NCBI RefSeq assembly: GCF_024749285.1
Contig: NZ_CP087196.1
Coordinates: 3,534,001 to 3,598,000 of the forward strand
Length of the DNA: 64,000 bases
Source of the DNA: Pseudomonas sp. B21-015
Lineage (GTDB): Bacteria > Pseudomonadota > Gammaproteobacteria > Pseudomonadales > Pseudomonadaceae
Direction of reading: 5' to 3'
How positions within the stretch are numbered: the stretch's first letter is position 1; the number at the start of each line of letters is the position of its first letter. Shown one piece after another: positions 19,484-31,017 of the stretch. The notes below the pieces were generated by a model. It was given only the letters and a program-made list of their open reading frames with translations, made no database searches and was not told the origin of the DNA. The translations under genes and the position numbers were made by a program.

Positions 19484-20965
19484 TTATTGCTTGTCGCTCA
19501 CTTGAAGCTGCCCGTCCCACCCGCCTCCCAGCGCGGCAATCAACTGCACGCTGGCGATCAAGCGGCTCTGCAACAAGCTCAGTACATTACGCTCGTTACT
19601 CAACGCCGTGGCCTGAACCACCACCACGTCCAGATAAGCGATCAACCCGGCCTTGTACTGATTCCGGGTCAAGCGAAGGGACTCGCGCGCCGCATCCAGT
19701 GCTTCCTGGCGCACGACGGCTTCGTCTTCCAGCACCTTGAGCTGCACCAGGTAATTTTCTACCTCGCGAAAGCCATCGAGCACGGTCTGGCGGTATTTGG
19801 CGACAGTCTCGTCGTAGGCCGCTTCGCTGCGGTCGACTTCCGCCGAGCGCTGGCCGCCGTCGAACAGGGTCATGGCCAGTTGCGGGCCGACCGACCAGAA
19901 GCGGTTCGGCAGGCTGATCCAGTTGGCGTAGGTGCTGCTGCTATAACCGCCGTTCATGCTCAGGGTCAGGTCCGGGTAATAGGCAGCCTTCGCCACGCCG
20001 ATGTTGGCGTTGGCGGCCATCACCGAGCGTTCGGCGGCGGCAATGTCCGGGCGGCGTTCCAGCAACTGCGAAGGCAGGCTCAGCGGCACCTGCGGCAATG
20101 CCGGGATGTCCCGGGTTTCGGCCAGGCTGAATTCAGCGGGCGGCAGGCCGATCAGCACGGCAATGGCGTTCTCGAACTGCGCGCGCTGCCAGATCAGGTC
20201 GACCCTCTCCGCCTGAGTGGTTTTGAGCTGAGTGGTGGCCTGAGCCACCGCATCCTTGCCGGAGACACCGGCGCGGTACTGGTTCTCGGTCATTTTCAGC
20301 GAACGCTGATAGGCCTCGACTGTCGATTCCAGCAGGCGTTTCTGTTCGTCGATCACCCGAAGTTGCAGGTAGTTCTGCACCAGCTCCGATTGCTGGCTCA
20401 GGCGCATCGCTGCCAGGTCGGCAAAGCTCGCCTCGGCGTTGGCCGTGTCGGCTTCCAGGCCTCGGCGCAATTTGCCCCAGATATCAGCTTCCCAACTGAC
20501 CCCGGCCTGTGCCGAGTAAGTGTCACGGATGCCGCTGGAGGAACTGCTCAGGCTGGAACTGCTGCTGCCGGTGCCCTGGCTGGAGCGGTTCTTGCTGACG
20601 GTCAGGTCCACCGTCGGGAAAAATGCCCCCCGGGCGCTGCGCACCAGGGCCTGGGCCTGGCGGTACTGGGCTTCGGACTGGGCGACGGTCTGGTTGGCGC
20701 TGTTGAGTTTTTCAATCAGACCGTTGAGCTGCTGATCGCCATACAGCTCCCACCAGGCACCGCGCGCCAACGAATCGCTGGGGTTGGCCTGACGCCAGCC
20801 GGCCGCCTCTTTGTACTGCGCAGGTGCGGCGGCTTGCGGGCGCTGGTAATCCGGGCCGATGGCGCAGGCGCTGAGCATCGCCACGCACAGCGACAGGCTC
20901 AGCAAACGCGAGCCTCGGGCCGTGATCAGCGGTGCAGCCAGGTTGAGAAGCGAACGGTCAGTCAT
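19484..20965 (-). CDS. opmB: RND efflux outer-membrane lipoprotein, OpmB/NodT family
   Basis: 493 residues from [12 protein letters not shown]. It has a signal peptide ending in the lipobox MLSAC, then the typical AIGPDYQRP start and two repeated outer-membrane-efflux-protein domains rich in helical repeats (ALVRSARGAFFPTVDLTVSK, NIGVAKAAYYPDLTLSMNGG). It forms the TolC-like exit duct for the MuxABC pump. ATGA overlap with the upstream muxC stop codon shows translational coupling. Last gene of the operon. Confidence 0.94.
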   Translation of the reverse strand: MTDRSLLNLAAPLITARGSRLLSLSLCVAMLSACAIGPDYQRPQAAAPAQYKEAAGWRQANPSDSLARGAWWELYGDQQLNGLIEKLNSANQTVAQSEAQYRQAQALVRSARGAFFPTVDLTVSKNRSSQGTGSSSSSLSSSSSGIRDTYSAQAGVSWEADIWGKLRRGLEADTANAEASFADLAAMRLSQQSELVQNYLQLRVIDEQKRLLESTVEAYQRSLKMTENQYRAGVSGKDAVAQATTQLKTTQAERVDLIWQRAQFENAIAVLIGLPPAEFSLAETRDIPALPQVPLSLPSQLLERRPDIAAAERSVMAANANIGVAKAAYYPDLTLSMNGGYSSSTYANWISLPNRFWSVGPQLAMTLFDGGQRSAEVDRSEAAYDETVAKYRQTVLDGFREVENYLVQLKVLEDEAVVRQEALDAARESLRLTRNQYKAGLIAYLDVVVVQATALSNERNVLSLLQSRLIASVQLIAALGGGWDGQLQVSDKQ

Positions 20966-23900
20966 AGCGGAGTTTCCAGAGCAGCATCGGTACGCACCCC
21001 ACGCCAATGGTTGAAGCGATGGCGCAGTTTGTCGAGATAGAGGTAAACCACCGGGGTGGTGTAAAGAGTCAGCACCTGGCTGAAGACCAGCCCGCCGATG
21101 ATGGTCAGGCCCAGCGGCTGACGCATTTCCGCCCCTTCGGCCCGGCTCAGCAACAACGGCAAGGCGCCGAGGATTGCTGCCAGGGTGGTCATCAGAATCG
21201 GCCGCAAACGTTGCAAACAAGCGCTGCGGATCGACTCCAACGGTTCCAGGCCTTGGTGCCGCTCCAGTTGCAGCGCCAGGTCGATCATCAAAATGGCGTT
21301 TTTCTTCACCACGCCGATCAGCAGAAACAGCCCGAGCAAGGAGATCAGGCTGAACTCACCGCCCAGCACATAGATCGACAGCAGCGCGCCGACCCCGGCC
21401 GACGGCAAGGTCGAGAGAATGGTCAGCGGATGAATGTAGCTTTCATACAACACACCCAACACCAGATAGACCGCCACCAGCGCGCCGAGAATCATCCATG
21501 GCTGGCTTTTCTGGGCGGCGGCAAAGGCGTCAGCGGTGCCGGCCATTTTCGCGATCACATCCTCCGGCAGACCCACCTTGGCAATCGCCCGCTCGATGGC
21601 GGCGCTGCCCTGCTCCACCGTCACGCCTTCGGCCATGTCAAAAGCAATGCTTTCCGAAGCGAACTGGCCTTCGTGGCTGACCCGGTCGTCTTCCAGGCTG
21701 TTTTCGTAATGGGCGATGGTCGACAACGGAATCCGCGCGCCGTCAGCCGTGATGACTTTGACCTGATTCAGGGTAATCGGGTCCTGAGCGTATTTCGGAT
21801 TGACCTCCATCACCACCTGATACTGGTTGAGGCTGTCGTAGATCGTCGAAATCTGCCGCTGGCTGTAGGCGTTGTTCAGCACTGCCGTGACCATGTCCAT
21901 GTCGACGCCCAGACGCTTGGCCTGATCGCGATCGACAATCAACGTCACTTGCTGGGCGCCACGGCCTTCGCGCGCATCAATCGCCGTCAGCTCCGGCAGC
22001 GCCTTGAGGGCGACGACGACTTTCGGATACCACTCGCGCAACGCACCGAGATCGCCGCTTTGCAGAATGTAGGAATACTGCGAGGTGGTCTGTTCACGGC
22101 CGCCGCCAAATTGCAGGTCCTGATCCGCCATCAGCATCAACTGTGCACCGGGCACCTTGGGCATTTCCTTGCGCAGGCGCTCGATGACTTTCTGGGCGGA
22201 CAGGTTGCGTTCCTTGATCGGCTTGAGCCGTACCAGCATGAAGGCGTTGTTGGTGCCGTTGTTGCCACCGATGAACCCGGCGACACTTTGCACCGCTTCG
22301 TCCTTGAGCACGGCGCGGCGGAAGATTTCCATCTTCGGCTGCATCACGCTGAACGACAGCCCATCGTCGCCGCGCACGAAACCGATCAACTGGCCGGTGT
22401 CTTGCTGGGGCAGGAAGGTTTTAGGAACAACAACATACAGCGCGATATTGACGCCAATTGTCACGAACAGGCTGAGCAAGGTCAGCCGACGGTGACGCAG
22501 CACCCAATCAAGGCTGGTGGCGTATTTGCCGACCATCCACTCGTTGGTCCGCTGGCTCCAGCGTTGCAGGCGGTTTTCCTGACCCGGCGTGTGCGGCTTG
22601 AGCCAGCGGGCGCAGAGCATCGGTGTCAGCGTCAGCGACACCAGCAACGACACCACGATGGCCGCCGCCAGGGTGATGGAAAACTCGCGGAACAGGCTTT
22701 CGATGATCCCGCCCATGAACAGGATCGACAGGAACACCGCCACCAGCGAGACGTTCATCGACAGCAGGGTGAAGCCGACTTCCTGGGCCCCGAGGTACGC
22801 GGCCTTCATCGGCGGCACGCCCTTGTCGATGTGCCGGGAAATGTTCTCCAGCACCACGATGGCGTCATCCACCACCAGCCCGGTGGCCAGGATCAGCGCC
22901 ATCAGCGACAGGTTGTTCAGGGAGAACCCGTAGAGGTACATCACCGCAAACGTGCCCACCAGCGACACCGGCACCGCCAGGGTCGGAATCAGCGAGGCAC
23001 GGAAGTTACCAAGGAACAGGAACACCACCAGAATCACCAGCGCCACGGCGATCAGCAGGGTCATTTCCGCTTCATGCAGGGTGGCCTTGATCACCGGCGA
23101 ACGGTCCATCGCCAGGTTCAGCTTGACGCTGGCCGGCAGCACGGCCTGCAACGCCGGCAACTGCGCCTTGATTTCGTTGACCGTCTCGATGATGTTGGCG
23201 CCGGCCTGGCGGTTGATCACCAACAACACCGCCGCGTCATCGTTGAAGAACCCGCTGTTATAGCGGTCCTCGACGCCGTCGCTGACCTTGGCCACATCCT
23301 TCAGGCGCAGGGCCGCGCCGTCCGCGTAGTGAATGATCAGCGACTCGTAATCCTTGGCCTTTTCCAGCTGATCGTTGGCCTGGACCTGCCACAGCCGCTG
23401 GCCGTCTTCGACCGACCCCTTGGGCCGGCGCACGTTGGCGTTGGCGATGGTGGTGCGCACATCGTCCAGCGCCACGCCGTACTGGTTGAGCGCCTGAGGT
23501 TCGAGTTCGATGCGCACCGCCGGCAACGAGCTGCCACCGATCTGCACTTCACCCACGCCCTGCACCTGGGACAGGCTTTGGGACAGAATGGTCGAGGCCA
23601 AATCGTAGAGCTGGCCTTTTTCCAGTACATCCGAGGTCAGCGACAGCACCATGATCGGTGCCTGGGACGGGTTGACCTTCTTGTAGGTCGGCATGCTGCG
23701 CATGCCGCTGGGCAGCAAGTTGCGCGAGGCGTTGATTGCCGCCTGCACTTCCCGCGCCGCGCCGTTGATGTCGCGGTCCAGGTCGAACTGCAAAATCACC
23801 CGGGTCGAGCCCTGGCTGGAACGGCTGCTCATGGTGTTGACCCCGGCGATGGCGCCGAAGGAACGCTCCAGCGGCGTGGCCACGGTCGAGGCCATGACCT

Positions 23901-24069
23901 CCGGGCTCGCGCCGGGCAAACTGGCCTGAACCACGATCACCGGGAAATCCATCTGCGGCAACGGCGCCACCGGCAACAGACCGAAGCTCACGCCGCCCAG
24001 CAACATGATCGCCAGGCTCAGCAACATCGTCGCGACCGGGCGCTTGATGAAAGGTCCAGACAGGTTCAT
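20962..24069 (-). CDS. muxC: RND multidrug efflux permease, MuxC/MdtC type
   Basis: 1035 residues, a full HAE1 RND permease: N-terminal helix ([20 protein letters not shown]), two large periplasmic loops and twelve membrane helices. Charged relay residues in TM4 are visible in [16 protein letters not shown]. It works with MuxB as a mixed trimer, exporting drugs using the proton gradient. It overlaps both neighbours by 4 nt (ATGA). Confidence 0.95.
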   Translation of the reverse strand: MNLSGPFIKRPVATMLLSLAIMLLGGVSFGLLPVAPLPQMDFPVIVVQASLPGASPEVMASTVATPLERSFGAIAGVNTMSSRSSQGSTRVILQFDLDRDINGAAREVQAAINASRNLLPSGMRSMPTYKKVNPSQAPIMVLSLTSDVLEKGQLYDLASTILSQSLSQVQGVGEVQIGGSSLPAVRIELEPQALNQYGVALDDVRTTIANANVRRPKGSVEDGQRLWQVQANDQLEKAKDYESLIIHYADGAALRLKDVAKVSDGVEDRYNSGFFNDDAAVLLVINRQAGANIIETVNEIKAQLPALQAVLPASVKLNLAMDRSPVIKATLHEAEMTLLIAVALVILVVFLFLGNFRASLIPTLAVPVSLVGTFAVMYLYGFSLNNLSLMALILATGLVVDDAIVVLENISRHIDKGVPPMKAAYLGAQEVGFTLLSMNVSLVAVFLSILFMGGIIESLFREFSITLAAAIVVSLLVSLTLTPMLCARWLKPHTPGQENRLQRWSQRTNEWMVGKYATSLDWVLRHRRLTLLSLFVTIGVNIALYVVVPKTFLPQQDTGQLIGFVRGDDGLSFSVMQPKMEIFRRAVLKDEAVQSVAGFIGGNNGTNNAFMLVRLKPIKERNLSAQKVIERLRKEMPKVPGAQLMLMADQDLQFGGGREQTTSQYSYILQSGDLGALREWYPKVVVALKALPELTAIDAREGRGAQQVTLIVDRDQAKRLGVDMDMVTAVLNNAYSQRQISTIYDSLNQYQVVMEVNPKYAQDPITLNQVKVITADGARIPLSTIAHYENSLEDDRVSHEGQFASESIAFDMAEGVTVEQGSAAIERAIAKVGLPEDVIAKMAGTADAFAAAQKSQPWMILGALVAVYLVLGVLYESYIHPLTILSTLPSAGVGALLSIYVLGGEFSLISLLGLFLLIGVVKKNAILMIDLALQLERHQGLEPLESIRSACLQRLRPILMTTLAAILGALPLLLSRAEGAEMRQPLGLTIIGGLVFSQVLTLYTTPVVYLYLDKLRHRFNHWRGVRTDAALETPL

Positions 24070-27000
24070 GGCTGCTCTACCGGGTCCACGGACTCGGCCT
24101 TACGGCCCCAGCGCCGCCCGAGGCGGTCGAAGTACAAGTAAATGACGGGGGTGGTGAACAGCGTCAGCACCTGACTCACCAGCAAGCCACCGACCATCAC
24201 CAGACCCAAAGGCTGGCGCAACTCCGCGCCGGAACCGGTGGCCAGCATCAGCGGCACCGCGCCGAACAACGCAGCCAGGGTGGTCATCAGAATCGGCCGG
24301 AAGCGCAGCAGCGCTGCCTGATAGATCGCGGTTTGCGGGTCCATGCCCTGATTACGTTCAGCCTCGAGGGCGAAGTCGATCATCATGATCGCGTTCTTTT
24401 TCACGATACCGATCAGCAGGATGATGCCGATGATCGCGATCATCCCCAGGTCATTGCCGCTCAACAGCAACGCCAGCAAGGCGCCGACCGCCGCCGAGGG
24501 CAAGGTCGAGAGAATGGTGATCGGGTGAATGTAACTCTCGTAGAGCACGCCGAGCACGATGTACATGGTCACCACCGCCGCCAGAATCAGCAGCAAGGTG
24601 CTCGACAGCGACGCCTGGAACGCTTCGGCCGCGCCCTGGAACTGGGTCTGCACGCCAATCGGCATGCCGATGTCTTTCTGCACCTGATCGATGATCTGCA
24701 CCGCATGCCCCAGCGCCACGCCGGGCGCCAGGTTGAATGACATCATCACCGCCGGGAACTGGCCGATGTGGGTGATCGCCAGTTGCGCCTGACGCTCCTC
24801 GACATGCGCCAGGCTGGACAGACGCACCTGCCCGCCATCGGTGGTCTTGACGTGAATCTGGTTCAGCGCATCCGGGCCGATCTTCTCGCCGGACTGCGAT
24901 TGCAGCACCACGCGGTACTGGCTGGCCTGGGTGTAAATGGTGGAAATCTGCCGCTGCCCGAAGGCGTCGTACAGCGCGTCGGTGATGTTCGACACGGATA
25001 CGCCGACCCGCGACGCCGCATCGCGGTCGATCACCAGATAAACCTGCAAGCCTTTGTCCTGCAAGTCACTGGCGACATCGGTCAGTTCCGGCCGTTGGGC
25101 CAGCGCTTCCACCAGACGCCCGCTCCACAGGCTGAGTAACTCGGCATCCGGCGACGACATGCTGAACTGGTACTGCGTGCGACTGACCCGGTCTTCAATG
25201 GTCAGGTCCTGCACCGGCTGCATGAACAGGCGAATGCCGATCAGCTTGTCCAGTTCCGGTTGCAGGCGCGCGATCACGTCGGTGGCACTCAGGTCGCGCT
25301 GGCTGTGGGATTTGAGGTTGATCAGCAGCCGACCGCTATTGAGCGTCGAGTTATCGCCGTCGACCCCGATGTAGGACGACAGGCTCTCGACCGCAGGGTC
25401 AGCGAGGATCACCTTGGCCAGTTGCTGCTGGCGCTCGCTCATCGCAGCGAAGGAAATCGACTGCGGTGCCTCGGAAATCCCCTGGATCACCCCGGTGTCC
25501 TGCACCGGGAAGAAGCCCTTGGGCACCACCATGTACAGGAACACGGTCAATGCCAGGGTGCCAATAGCCACCAGCAGCGTCAGCGGTTGATGCTTGAGAA
25601 CCCACTTTAACTTGCGCCCGTAAGCCGCGATCATCCAATCAATTGCCGCGCCGCTGGCTCGGTAGAAACGACCTTGCTCTTCCTCCTTCGGCTCACGCTT
25701 GAGCAACCGCGCGCACATCATCGGCGTCAGGGTCAGGGATACCACCAGGGAAATCAGGATCGCCACCGCCAGGGTGATCGCGAACTCGCGGAACAAGCGC
25801 CCCACCACGTCCGCCATGAACAGCAGCGGAATCAGCACCGCGATCAGTGACAGGGTCAGGGAAATCAGGGTGAAGCCAATCTGCTTGGCGCCCTTGAGCG
25901 CGGCTTGCAGCGGGCTGTCGCCCTCTTCGATGAATCGGGAAATGTTCTCCAGCATGACGATCGCATCGTCCACCACGAAACCGGTGGCGATGGTCAGCGC
26001 CATCAGGGTCAGGTTGTTGACCGAGAACCCTGCGAGGTACATCACGCCGAAGGTGCCGATCAACGACAGCGGTACGGCCACCGACGGAATGATCGTGGCG
26101 CTGGCCCGCCGCAGGAACAGGAATGTGACCATCACCACCAACGCGATGGCGATCAGCAATTCGTGTTGCACGTCGGTGACCGAGGCGCGGATGGTCTGGG
26201 TGCGGTCAGTGAGCACCGTGACGTCGAGGCCGGCCGGCAGGTTGTCGGTGATGCTCGGTAGCAAGGCCTTGATCCGGTCGACCACCTCGATGACGTTGGC
26301 CCCAGGCTGACGCTGGATATTCAGCAATACCGCCTGATTTTCATTGGCCCATGCGGCGAGGCGTTCGTTTTCGGCGCCGTCGACGATTTGCGCCACGTCC
26401 TTGAGCCGCAACGGCGCGCCGTTTTTGTAAGCGAGGATCAGGTTGGCGTAGTCCTTGGGGGAAGTCAGCTGATCGTTGGCGTCGAGCATCGACACCCGGG
26501 TCGGGCCGTCGAAGTTGCCCTTGGGCTGGTTGACGTTGGAGGCGCCGATCAACGTGCGCACGTCCGACAGGTTCAGGCCGTTGGCTGCCAGCGCTTCGGG
26601 GTTGACCTTGATGCGCACTGCCTGACGCTGACCGCCGGCGATGCTGACCATGCCGACACCGCTGATCTGGGCGATTTTCTGCGCCATGCGGGTGTCGACC
26701 AAATCATTGAGTTTGGGTAACAGCATGGTTTTGGAGGTGATGGCCAACGTCAGCACCGGGGTGTCCGCCGGGTTGACCTTGTTGTACACCGGCGGCGCCG
26801 GCAAGTCCTTGGGCAGCAAATTGGTCGCGGCGTTGATCGCGGCCTGCACCTGCTGCTCGGCGACGTCCATGTTGATGTCGAGGCTGAAACGCAGGGTCAG
26901 CACCGAGGCGCCACCGGAACTGGTCGAGGCCATCTGGGTCAGGCCGGGCATCTGCCCGAACTGACGTTCCAGCGGCGCGGTCACGGCGCTGGTCATGACA

Positions 27001-27170
27001 TCCGGGCTAGCGCCGGGATAGAGCGTCATGACGCGAATGGTCGGGTAATCGACCTGGGGCAATGCCGACACCGGCAGCAGCCGATAAGCAATCACGCCGG
27101 CCAGAATAATGGCCAGCATGCTCAGGGTCGTGGCGACCGGGCGAAGGATGAACAGCCGCGAGATGTTCAT
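24066..27170 (-). CDS. muxB: RND multidrug efflux permease, MuxB/MdtB type
   Basis: 1034 residues, paralogous to the next gene and with the same layout: [20 protein letters not shown] at the N-terminus and [16 protein letters not shown] in TM4. MuxB and MuxC (MdtB and MdtC in E. coli) form a B2C heterotrimer. The gene overlaps muxA and muxC by 4 nt each. Paralogue order adaptor-B-C-OMF is the diagnostic arrangement. Confidence 0.95.
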   Translation of the reverse strand: MNISRLFILRPVATTLSMLAIILAGVIAYRLLPVSALPQVDYPTIRVMTLYPGASPDVMTSAVTAPLERQFGQMPGLTQMASTSSGGASVLTLRFSLDINMDVAEQQVQAAINAATNLLPKDLPAPPVYNKVNPADTPVLTLAITSKTMLLPKLNDLVDTRMAQKIAQISGVGMVSIAGGQRQAVRIKVNPEALAANGLNLSDVRTLIGASNVNQPKGNFDGPTRVSMLDANDQLTSPKDYANLILAYKNGAPLRLKDVAQIVDGAENERLAAWANENQAVLLNIQRQPGANVIEVVDRIKALLPSITDNLPAGLDVTVLTDRTQTIRASVTDVQHELLIAIALVVMVTFLFLRRASATIIPSVAVPLSLIGTFGVMYLAGFSVNNLTLMALTIATGFVVDDAIVMLENISRFIEEGDSPLQAALKGAKQIGFTLISLTLSLIAVLIPLLFMADVVGRLFREFAITLAVAILISLVVSLTLTPMMCARLLKREPKEEEQGRFYRASGAAIDWMIAAYGRKLKWVLKHQPLTLLVAIGTLALTVFLYMVVPKGFFPVQDTGVIQGISEAPQSISFAAMSERQQQLAKVILADPAVESLSSYIGVDGDNSTLNSGRLLINLKSHSQRDLSATDVIARLQPELDKLIGIRLFMQPVQDLTIEDRVSRTQYQFSMSSPDAELLSLWSGRLVEALAQRPELTDVASDLQDKGLQVYLVIDRDAASRVGVSVSNITDALYDAFGQRQISTIYTQASQYRVVLQSQSGEKIGPDALNQIHVKTTDGGQVRLSSLAHVEERQAQLAITHIGQFPAVMMSFNLAPGVALGHAVQIIDQVQKDIGMPIGVQTQFQGAAEAFQASLSSTLLLILAAVVTMYIVLGVLYESYIHPITILSTLPSAAVGALLALLLSGNDLGMIAIIGIILLIGIVKKNAIMMIDFALEAERNQGMDPQTAIYQAALLRFRPILMTTLAALFGAVPLMLATGSGAELRQPLGLVMVGGLLVSQVLTLFTTPVIYLYFDRLGRRWGRKAESVDPVEQP

Positions 27171-28483
27171 GCGCCGCCCTTTTTCGCCTTGTCGGTGGCC
27201 GTCGCGTCAGGTGCAGTGGCGGCCGACTTGCCTTGCAGGTGTTCGGTCGGGGTGGTCGGCACATCCTTGCTGTCGTTGACGACTTCCACTTCACTGCCGT
27301 CCTTCAGGCGGTCGGTGCCTTCCAGTACCACTCGATCACCGACGGACAGTCCTTCGGTGATCACGGTGTTTTCACCGTCACTGGCGCCGACTTTCAACTG
27401 ACGGATCTTGACCTTCTTGTCGCCGTCCAGGGCATACACGAACGTGCCGTTGGTGCCGAACTGAATAGCGGCCGAAGGCGCGAGCACCACGTCTTTGAGG
27501 GTGTCGGCCAGCAGGTGGACGTTGACGAACTGATTGGGGAACAGCGCTTGATCGCGGTTCTCGTAGCGGGCCTTGAATTTCAGAGTGCCGGTGGTGACGT
27601 CGATCTGGTTGTCCAGGCTCTGCAACACCCCAGTGGCCTGCAATTTGGTATCACCACGGTCCCAGGCTTCGGCGGGCAGTTTGGCGCCGGTGCGATAGCG
27701 GGTCAGCACGACGTCCAGGCTGTTTTCCGGCAAGGTAAACGCCACGCTGATCGGTTGGGTCTGGGTGATGATCACCAGCGCCGTGGTGTCGTTGGCCGTG
27801 ACGAGGTTGCCGACGTCCAGCTGACGCAGGCCCACACGCCCGGCGATCGGGGCGCGGATCTTGGTGAACTCCAGATTGAGCTTGGCGTCGTTGACTGCCG
27901 CCTGATTGGTCTTGACCGTGCCCAGGTACTGGCCGACCAAGGCTTCGGCGGTGTCCAGGGTTTGCTTGGCGATACTGTCTTCGCGGTACAGGTCGCGATA
28001 GCGCTCAACATCGACCTGGGCGTTTTTCAGTTGTGCCTGATTCTGCAACAAGGTGCCTTCGGCCTGGAGCAAAGCGTTCTGGTACGGACGCGGGTCGATC
28101 TCGGCCAGCAGGTCGCCCGCCTTGACCATTTGCCCTTCCTCGAAATAGACCTTGACCAGTTCGCCACCGACGCGGCTGCGCACATTGATGGTGTTCAGCG
28201 CCGTGACTGTGCCCAGCGCCTTGTAATACAGCGGAAAGTCACCTTTGACCGCCGGCGCCACCCGCACCGGGACCGGCCCGCTCGCCCCGCCGAACCCCGG
28301 ACGCATCCCCCCCGACCGACCGGTGTGCCCGGCAACGGCTTTCTGCCCTGCGCTCTCCTTCGGGCTGCTGCCTGCGGGCCAGAATTTCCAGCACAGGCCG
28401 GCGATGACCAACAGGACCAGCAGGCCGAACAGCCAGTGACGGGGATTGCGGGAAGCGGAGGATTGCATGGAATGATCAACCAT
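27167..28483 (-). CDS. muxA: RND efflux periplasmic adaptor, MuxA/MdtA type
   Basis: 438 residues from MVDHSMQSS, one of two plausible nearby starts (the other at 28468); neither has a strong ribosome site. A single N-terminal helix ([16 protein letters not shown]) anchors it. The membrane-fusion-protein body follows: barrel-sandwich halves ([21 protein letters not shown]), coiled-coil hairpin ([21 protein letters not shown]) and beta-barrel ([17 protein letters not shown]). The C-terminus is a charged Lys/Ala/Thr tail. It bridges MuxBC to OpmB and is the first gene of muxABC-opmB. Confidence 0.93.
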   Translation of the reverse strand: MVDHSMQSSASRNPRHWLFGLLVLLVIAGLCWKFWPAGSSPKESAGQKAVAGHTGRSGGMRPGFGGASGPVPVRVAPAVKGDFPLYYKALGTVTALNTINVRSRVGGELVKVYFEEGQMVKAGDLLAEIDPRPYQNALLQAEGTLLQNQAQLKNAQVDVERYRDLYREDSIAKQTLDTAEALVGQYLGTVKTNQAAVNDAKLNLEFTKIRAPIAGRVGLRQLDVGNLVTANDTTALVIITQTQPISVAFTLPENSLDVVLTRYRTGAKLPAEAWDRGDTKLQATGVLQSLDNQIDVTTGTLKFKARYENRDQALFPNQFVNVHLLADTLKDVVLAPSAAIQFGTNGTFVYALDGDKKVKIRQLKVGASDGENTVITEGLSVGDRVVLEGTDRLKDGSEVEVVNDSKDVPTTPTEHLQGKSAATAPDATATDKAKKGGA

Positions 28484-28617
28484 TGGGCGCGTGCGCTTAT
28501 TTCTACGGGAGGCTGAACGATAAGCACTGGCGGGTATTAAGCAAAGCGCCTTTACCGGCAATTTACCTTTGGCTTACGTAACAGGAGGTTTATCTAAGAC
28601 ACTGAAGCACAAATGAA

Positions 28618-28907
28618 AACGGCCTGGACAGAGGGGGCGTTCTCAATCAATTACCCCACCGCGCCGGGTCTGCTGTTGTGCAGGGCAAGGCGCGAGAAGC
28701 GTGGTTGGGTCATTCCAAATAAGCTTCGAGCAACGCAGCCCTGCACAACAGCAGGCCCGGCCCTTCGGGTTGTGCCTTAAAGCGGGCCGGGCTGCGTTGC
28801 AGGCCTTGGAAAGGGAACAACCATTCCCAGCGGCCTGCGCCTTGCCTGGCCCGCTTTAAGGCGACAACGCGGCGGGGAAATTAACTGAGAACGCCCCCTA
28901 GGCCGTT
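28618..28907. repeat. 290-bp nested palindromic element (possible MITE or structured RNA)
   Basis: The outer arms AGGGGGCGTTCTCA (28632-28645) and TGAGAACGCCCCCT (28886-28899) are perfect. They extend inward to about 32 bp with 4 mismatches, and outward after a bulge to AACGGCCT / AGGCCGTT. Inside are two independent stems: 28667-28686 with 28738-28757 (19 of 20 pairs), and 28770-28805 with 28832-28866, capped by GGGAA / TTCCC. The whole would fold as a three-way junction. It lies downstream of tpx and upstream of muxA, both minus strand. It differs from the REP families elsewhere in the window. Confidence 0.85.
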
Positions 28908-28926
28908 AACAATTGTAAAAGTAGAC

Positions 28927-29427
28927 TTATTTCAGAACGGCAAGTGCTGCATCGTAGTTCGGCTCTTCAGCGATTTCCTTGACCAGTTCGCTGTGCAGCA
29001 CGTTGTCGTTTTCGTCCAGCACCACGACGGCACGGGCGGTCAGGCCTTTGAGCGGACCATCGGCAATCGCCACGCCGTAGTTCTCGATGAACTCGGCACC
29101 GCGCAGGGTCGACAGATTCTGCACGTTTTCCAGGCCTTCGGCGCCGCAGAAGCGGGCTTGGGCGAACGGCAGGTCAGCGGAGATGCACAATACGACGGTG
29201 TTGGCCACGTCGTTGGCCTGGGCGTTGAACTTGCGCACGGAGGTGGCGCAGGTTGGGGTGTCGACGCTTGGGAAGATGTTCAACACTTTGCGCTTGCCGG
29301 CGAAGCTCGCCAGGGTCACGTCGGACAGATTGCCGGCAACCAGGGAAAAGGCTGGCGCCTTGGAACCGGCTTGTGGCAATTGGCCGTTGACTTGAACCGG
29401 GTTGCCTTTAAGAGTGACTTGAGCCAT
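28927..29427 (-). CDS. tpx: Thiol peroxidase Tpx
   Basis: 166 residues, the standard Tpx length, from [15 protein letters not shown]. It reduces lipid and other hydroperoxides using thioredoxin. The peroxidatic cysteine is in [16 protein letters not shown] and the resolving cysteine in [15 protein letters not shown], so it is an atypical 2-Cys enzyme. An AAGGA site precedes the ATG; the longer in-frame extension is spurious. Confidence 0.97.
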   Translation of the reverse strand: MAQVTLKGNPVQVNGQLPQAGSKAPAFSLVAGNLSDVTLASFAGKRKVLNIFPSVDTPTCATSVRKFNAQANDVANTVVLCISADLPFAQARFCGAEGLENVQNLSTLRGAEFIENYGVAIADGPLKGLTARAVVVLDENDNVLHSELVKEIAEEPNYDAALAVLK

Positions 29428-29583
29428 GAACGGAGTCCTTCTGAACGTTGTTGTAGAGAATTTTGACGAGGCCGAAGTTAACCACGAAATTGTCTGACGA
29501 CCTATGCCCAGACACAAATTGTGATGTGTTGTCGCGCAAACTGGATACAAGCATCCCAACAAAGCTTACAAACACTGCATAAC

Positions 29584-29708
29584 CCTGTGGGAGCGGGCTT
29601 GTGTGGCTAGGGAGCTTGCTCCCGCTCGACTGCGCAGCAGTCGCAAAGCTTCTGGGGCCGCTTCGCGACCCAGCGGGAGCAAGCTCCCTCGCCACAAAAG
29701 CCCACAGG
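29584..29708. repeat. Nested REP elements (REPIN inside a second REP)
   Basis: An outer half CCTGTGGGAGCGGGCTT (29584-29600) and the matching tail AAGCCCACAGG flank a complete REPIN of the other type (GTGGCTAGGGAGCTTGCTCC ... GGGAGCAAGCTCCCTCGCCA). This looks like one repeat inserted into another, in the upstream region of tpx. Confidence 0.8.
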
Positions 29709-29712
29709 ATTG

Positions 29713-30168
29713 CTATCCGAGCAACCGCAACATATTGCGGTGCCGCGCCACGAAAATCCGCCGCATGTAGGCATTCACCAGCAACCCTTCACTCAAAGCA
29801 CCGCCAATCGCCGCATAGGTCACACGGTCGGTGTACAGCGTACCGCCCTCGCCCGCCGCCACCCGGTGTTCATGACGAAAGGCACGCAGCGGCCCCTTGA
29901 GCATTTCATCGATAAAATGAGTGTCACTGACTTCACGGATCACCACCGTCCAGTTCGACGGGATGACGTTGAACATCCAGTGTCGAAAACGGAACTGACG
30001 GCCGGCTTCGATGCGCAGGCTGTTCAGGTCGATATCACCCAACGGTGTGACCCGTTCCGGGAAGATCTTCGGGAAATTCAGGCCTTCCAGGCAGAAGTCC
30101 AGGACTTGTGAGGGCGTTCGGTCGGGGATCAGGGTGGTGAGTTCCAGGACGGGCATAGGCAGTGGCAT
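29713..30168 (-). CDS. SRPBCC-fold (START/polyketide-cyclase-like) protein
   Basis: 151 residues, soluble, with no signal peptide. The pattern of a strand with a following helix (VLELTTLIPDRTPSQVLDFC), a run of beta strands (FRHWMFNVIPSNWTVVIREV, FIDEMLKGPLRAFRHEHRV) and a long C-terminal helix (NAYMRRIFVARHRNMLRLL) is that of SRPBCC ligand-binding proteins. Ligand unknown. A second start, 4 codons inside at MPVLEL, is possible. It is a single-gene unit divergent from the YCII gene. Confidence 0.8.
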   Translation of the reverse strand: MPLPMPVLELTTLIPDRTPSQVLDFCLEGLNFPKIFPERVTPLGDIDLNSLRIEAGRQFRFRHWMFNVIPSNWTVVIREVSDTHFIDEMLKGPLRAFRHEHRVAAGEGGTLYTDRVTYAAIGGALSEGLLVNAYMRRIFVARHRNMLRLLG

Positions 30169-30341
30169 TGCAATGGCCAGAGAACTCGCAGACTACCATT
30201 ACACTAAAATCCTACCTATCCCCCTACAGGGACACGGGGTATCAGGCCGGTTCTTAGCGATCTCTTTTAGCCGCGTTGTCGATTTGGCGCCTGGCCATTC
30301 GACTAGGCAGTGAGTCACTCAAATCCAACGGAGACAAGACC

Positions 30342-30767
30342 ATGCGATTCATGATCATTGTAAAAGCCAGCCCCGACTCCGAGGCCGGCGTGATGCCCAG
30401 CGAAGAACTGATGACCGCGATGGGCAATTACAACGAGGAGCTGGCCAAGGCCGGCATCCTCATCGATTGCGATGGCCTGCAGCCCAGCAGCAAAGGCGCC
30501 CGTGTGCGTTTCTCGGGAGATAAACGCACAGTGATCGACGGCCCTTTCATCGAAACCAAAGAGCTGATCGCCGGCTATTGGCTGTGGCAGGTGAAGTCGA
30601 AAGAGGAAGCGATCGAGTGGGTCAAGCGCTGCCCCAACCCGATGCCGGGTACAGAAGCCGAGATCGAGATTCGCCAGGTGTTCGAAGCCGAAGATTTCGG
30701 TGCCGAGTTCACACCGCAATTGCGGGAGCAGGAAGAGCGAGTGCGCGCGCAGGCGAAGAAGTGCTGA
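30342..30767 (+). CDS. YCII-related (DGPF) domain protein
   Basis: 141 residues from MRFMIIVKASPDSEAG, preceded by GGAGA. It has the ferredoxin-like YCII/DGPF fold: MRFMIIVKA, then VIDGPFIETKELIAGYWLWQ (the DGPF motif) and a C-terminal EIEIRQVFEAEDFG. Relatives often sit next to ECF sigma factors, but none is here. Biochemical role unknown. Confidence 0.9.
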   Translation: MRFMIIVKASPDSEAGVMPSEELMTAMGNYNEELAKAGILIDCDGLQPSSKGARVRFSGDKRTVIDGPFIETKELIAGYWLWQVKSKEEAIEWVKRCPNPMPGTEAEIEIRQVFEAEDFGAEFTPQLREQEERVRAQAKKC

Positions 30768-30792
30768 AGCACACCTGAAACACCTGACATAC

Positions 30793-30889
30793 CGTAGGAG
30801 CTGCCGAAGGCTGCTCCTACGCGCGGTTCAACATTCAACAATGATGTTGACTGACAATCCCACTTCGCGAGCAAGCCCGCTCCCACGGG
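30793..30889. repeat. Mixed REP pair
   Basis: A hairpin CGTAGGAGCTGCCGAAGGCT plus GCTCCTACG (30793-30821) is followed, after a typical REPIN spacer, by a half unit CTTCGCGAGCAAGCCCGCTC. The two halves come from different REP families, so this is a chimeric or decayed REPIN. Confidence 0.7.
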
Positions 30890-31017
30890 AGATTGTGTTT
30901 GGCAGGCAAGCCAAGGCTCACTCGATGTTTCTTGTTCCCTTCATAAGACGTTCACATAGGCGCAATACATTAGTGCGGATTGATTAACGCCTCATCAATC
31001 TGCGAGCCGAATACGCG

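Noticed and set aside
21007..24141. Open reading frame of more than 1000 codons opposite muxC/muxB
   Set aside because: It is antisense to a clear RND permease and its Arg/His/Gln-rich translation is typical of the shadow frame of a GC-rich gene; no ribosome site or motif.
28618..28907. Integron attC-like site or CRISPR repeat for the nested palindrome
   Set aside because: No integrase, no tandem array and no conserved attC core; arms are far longer than attC sites.
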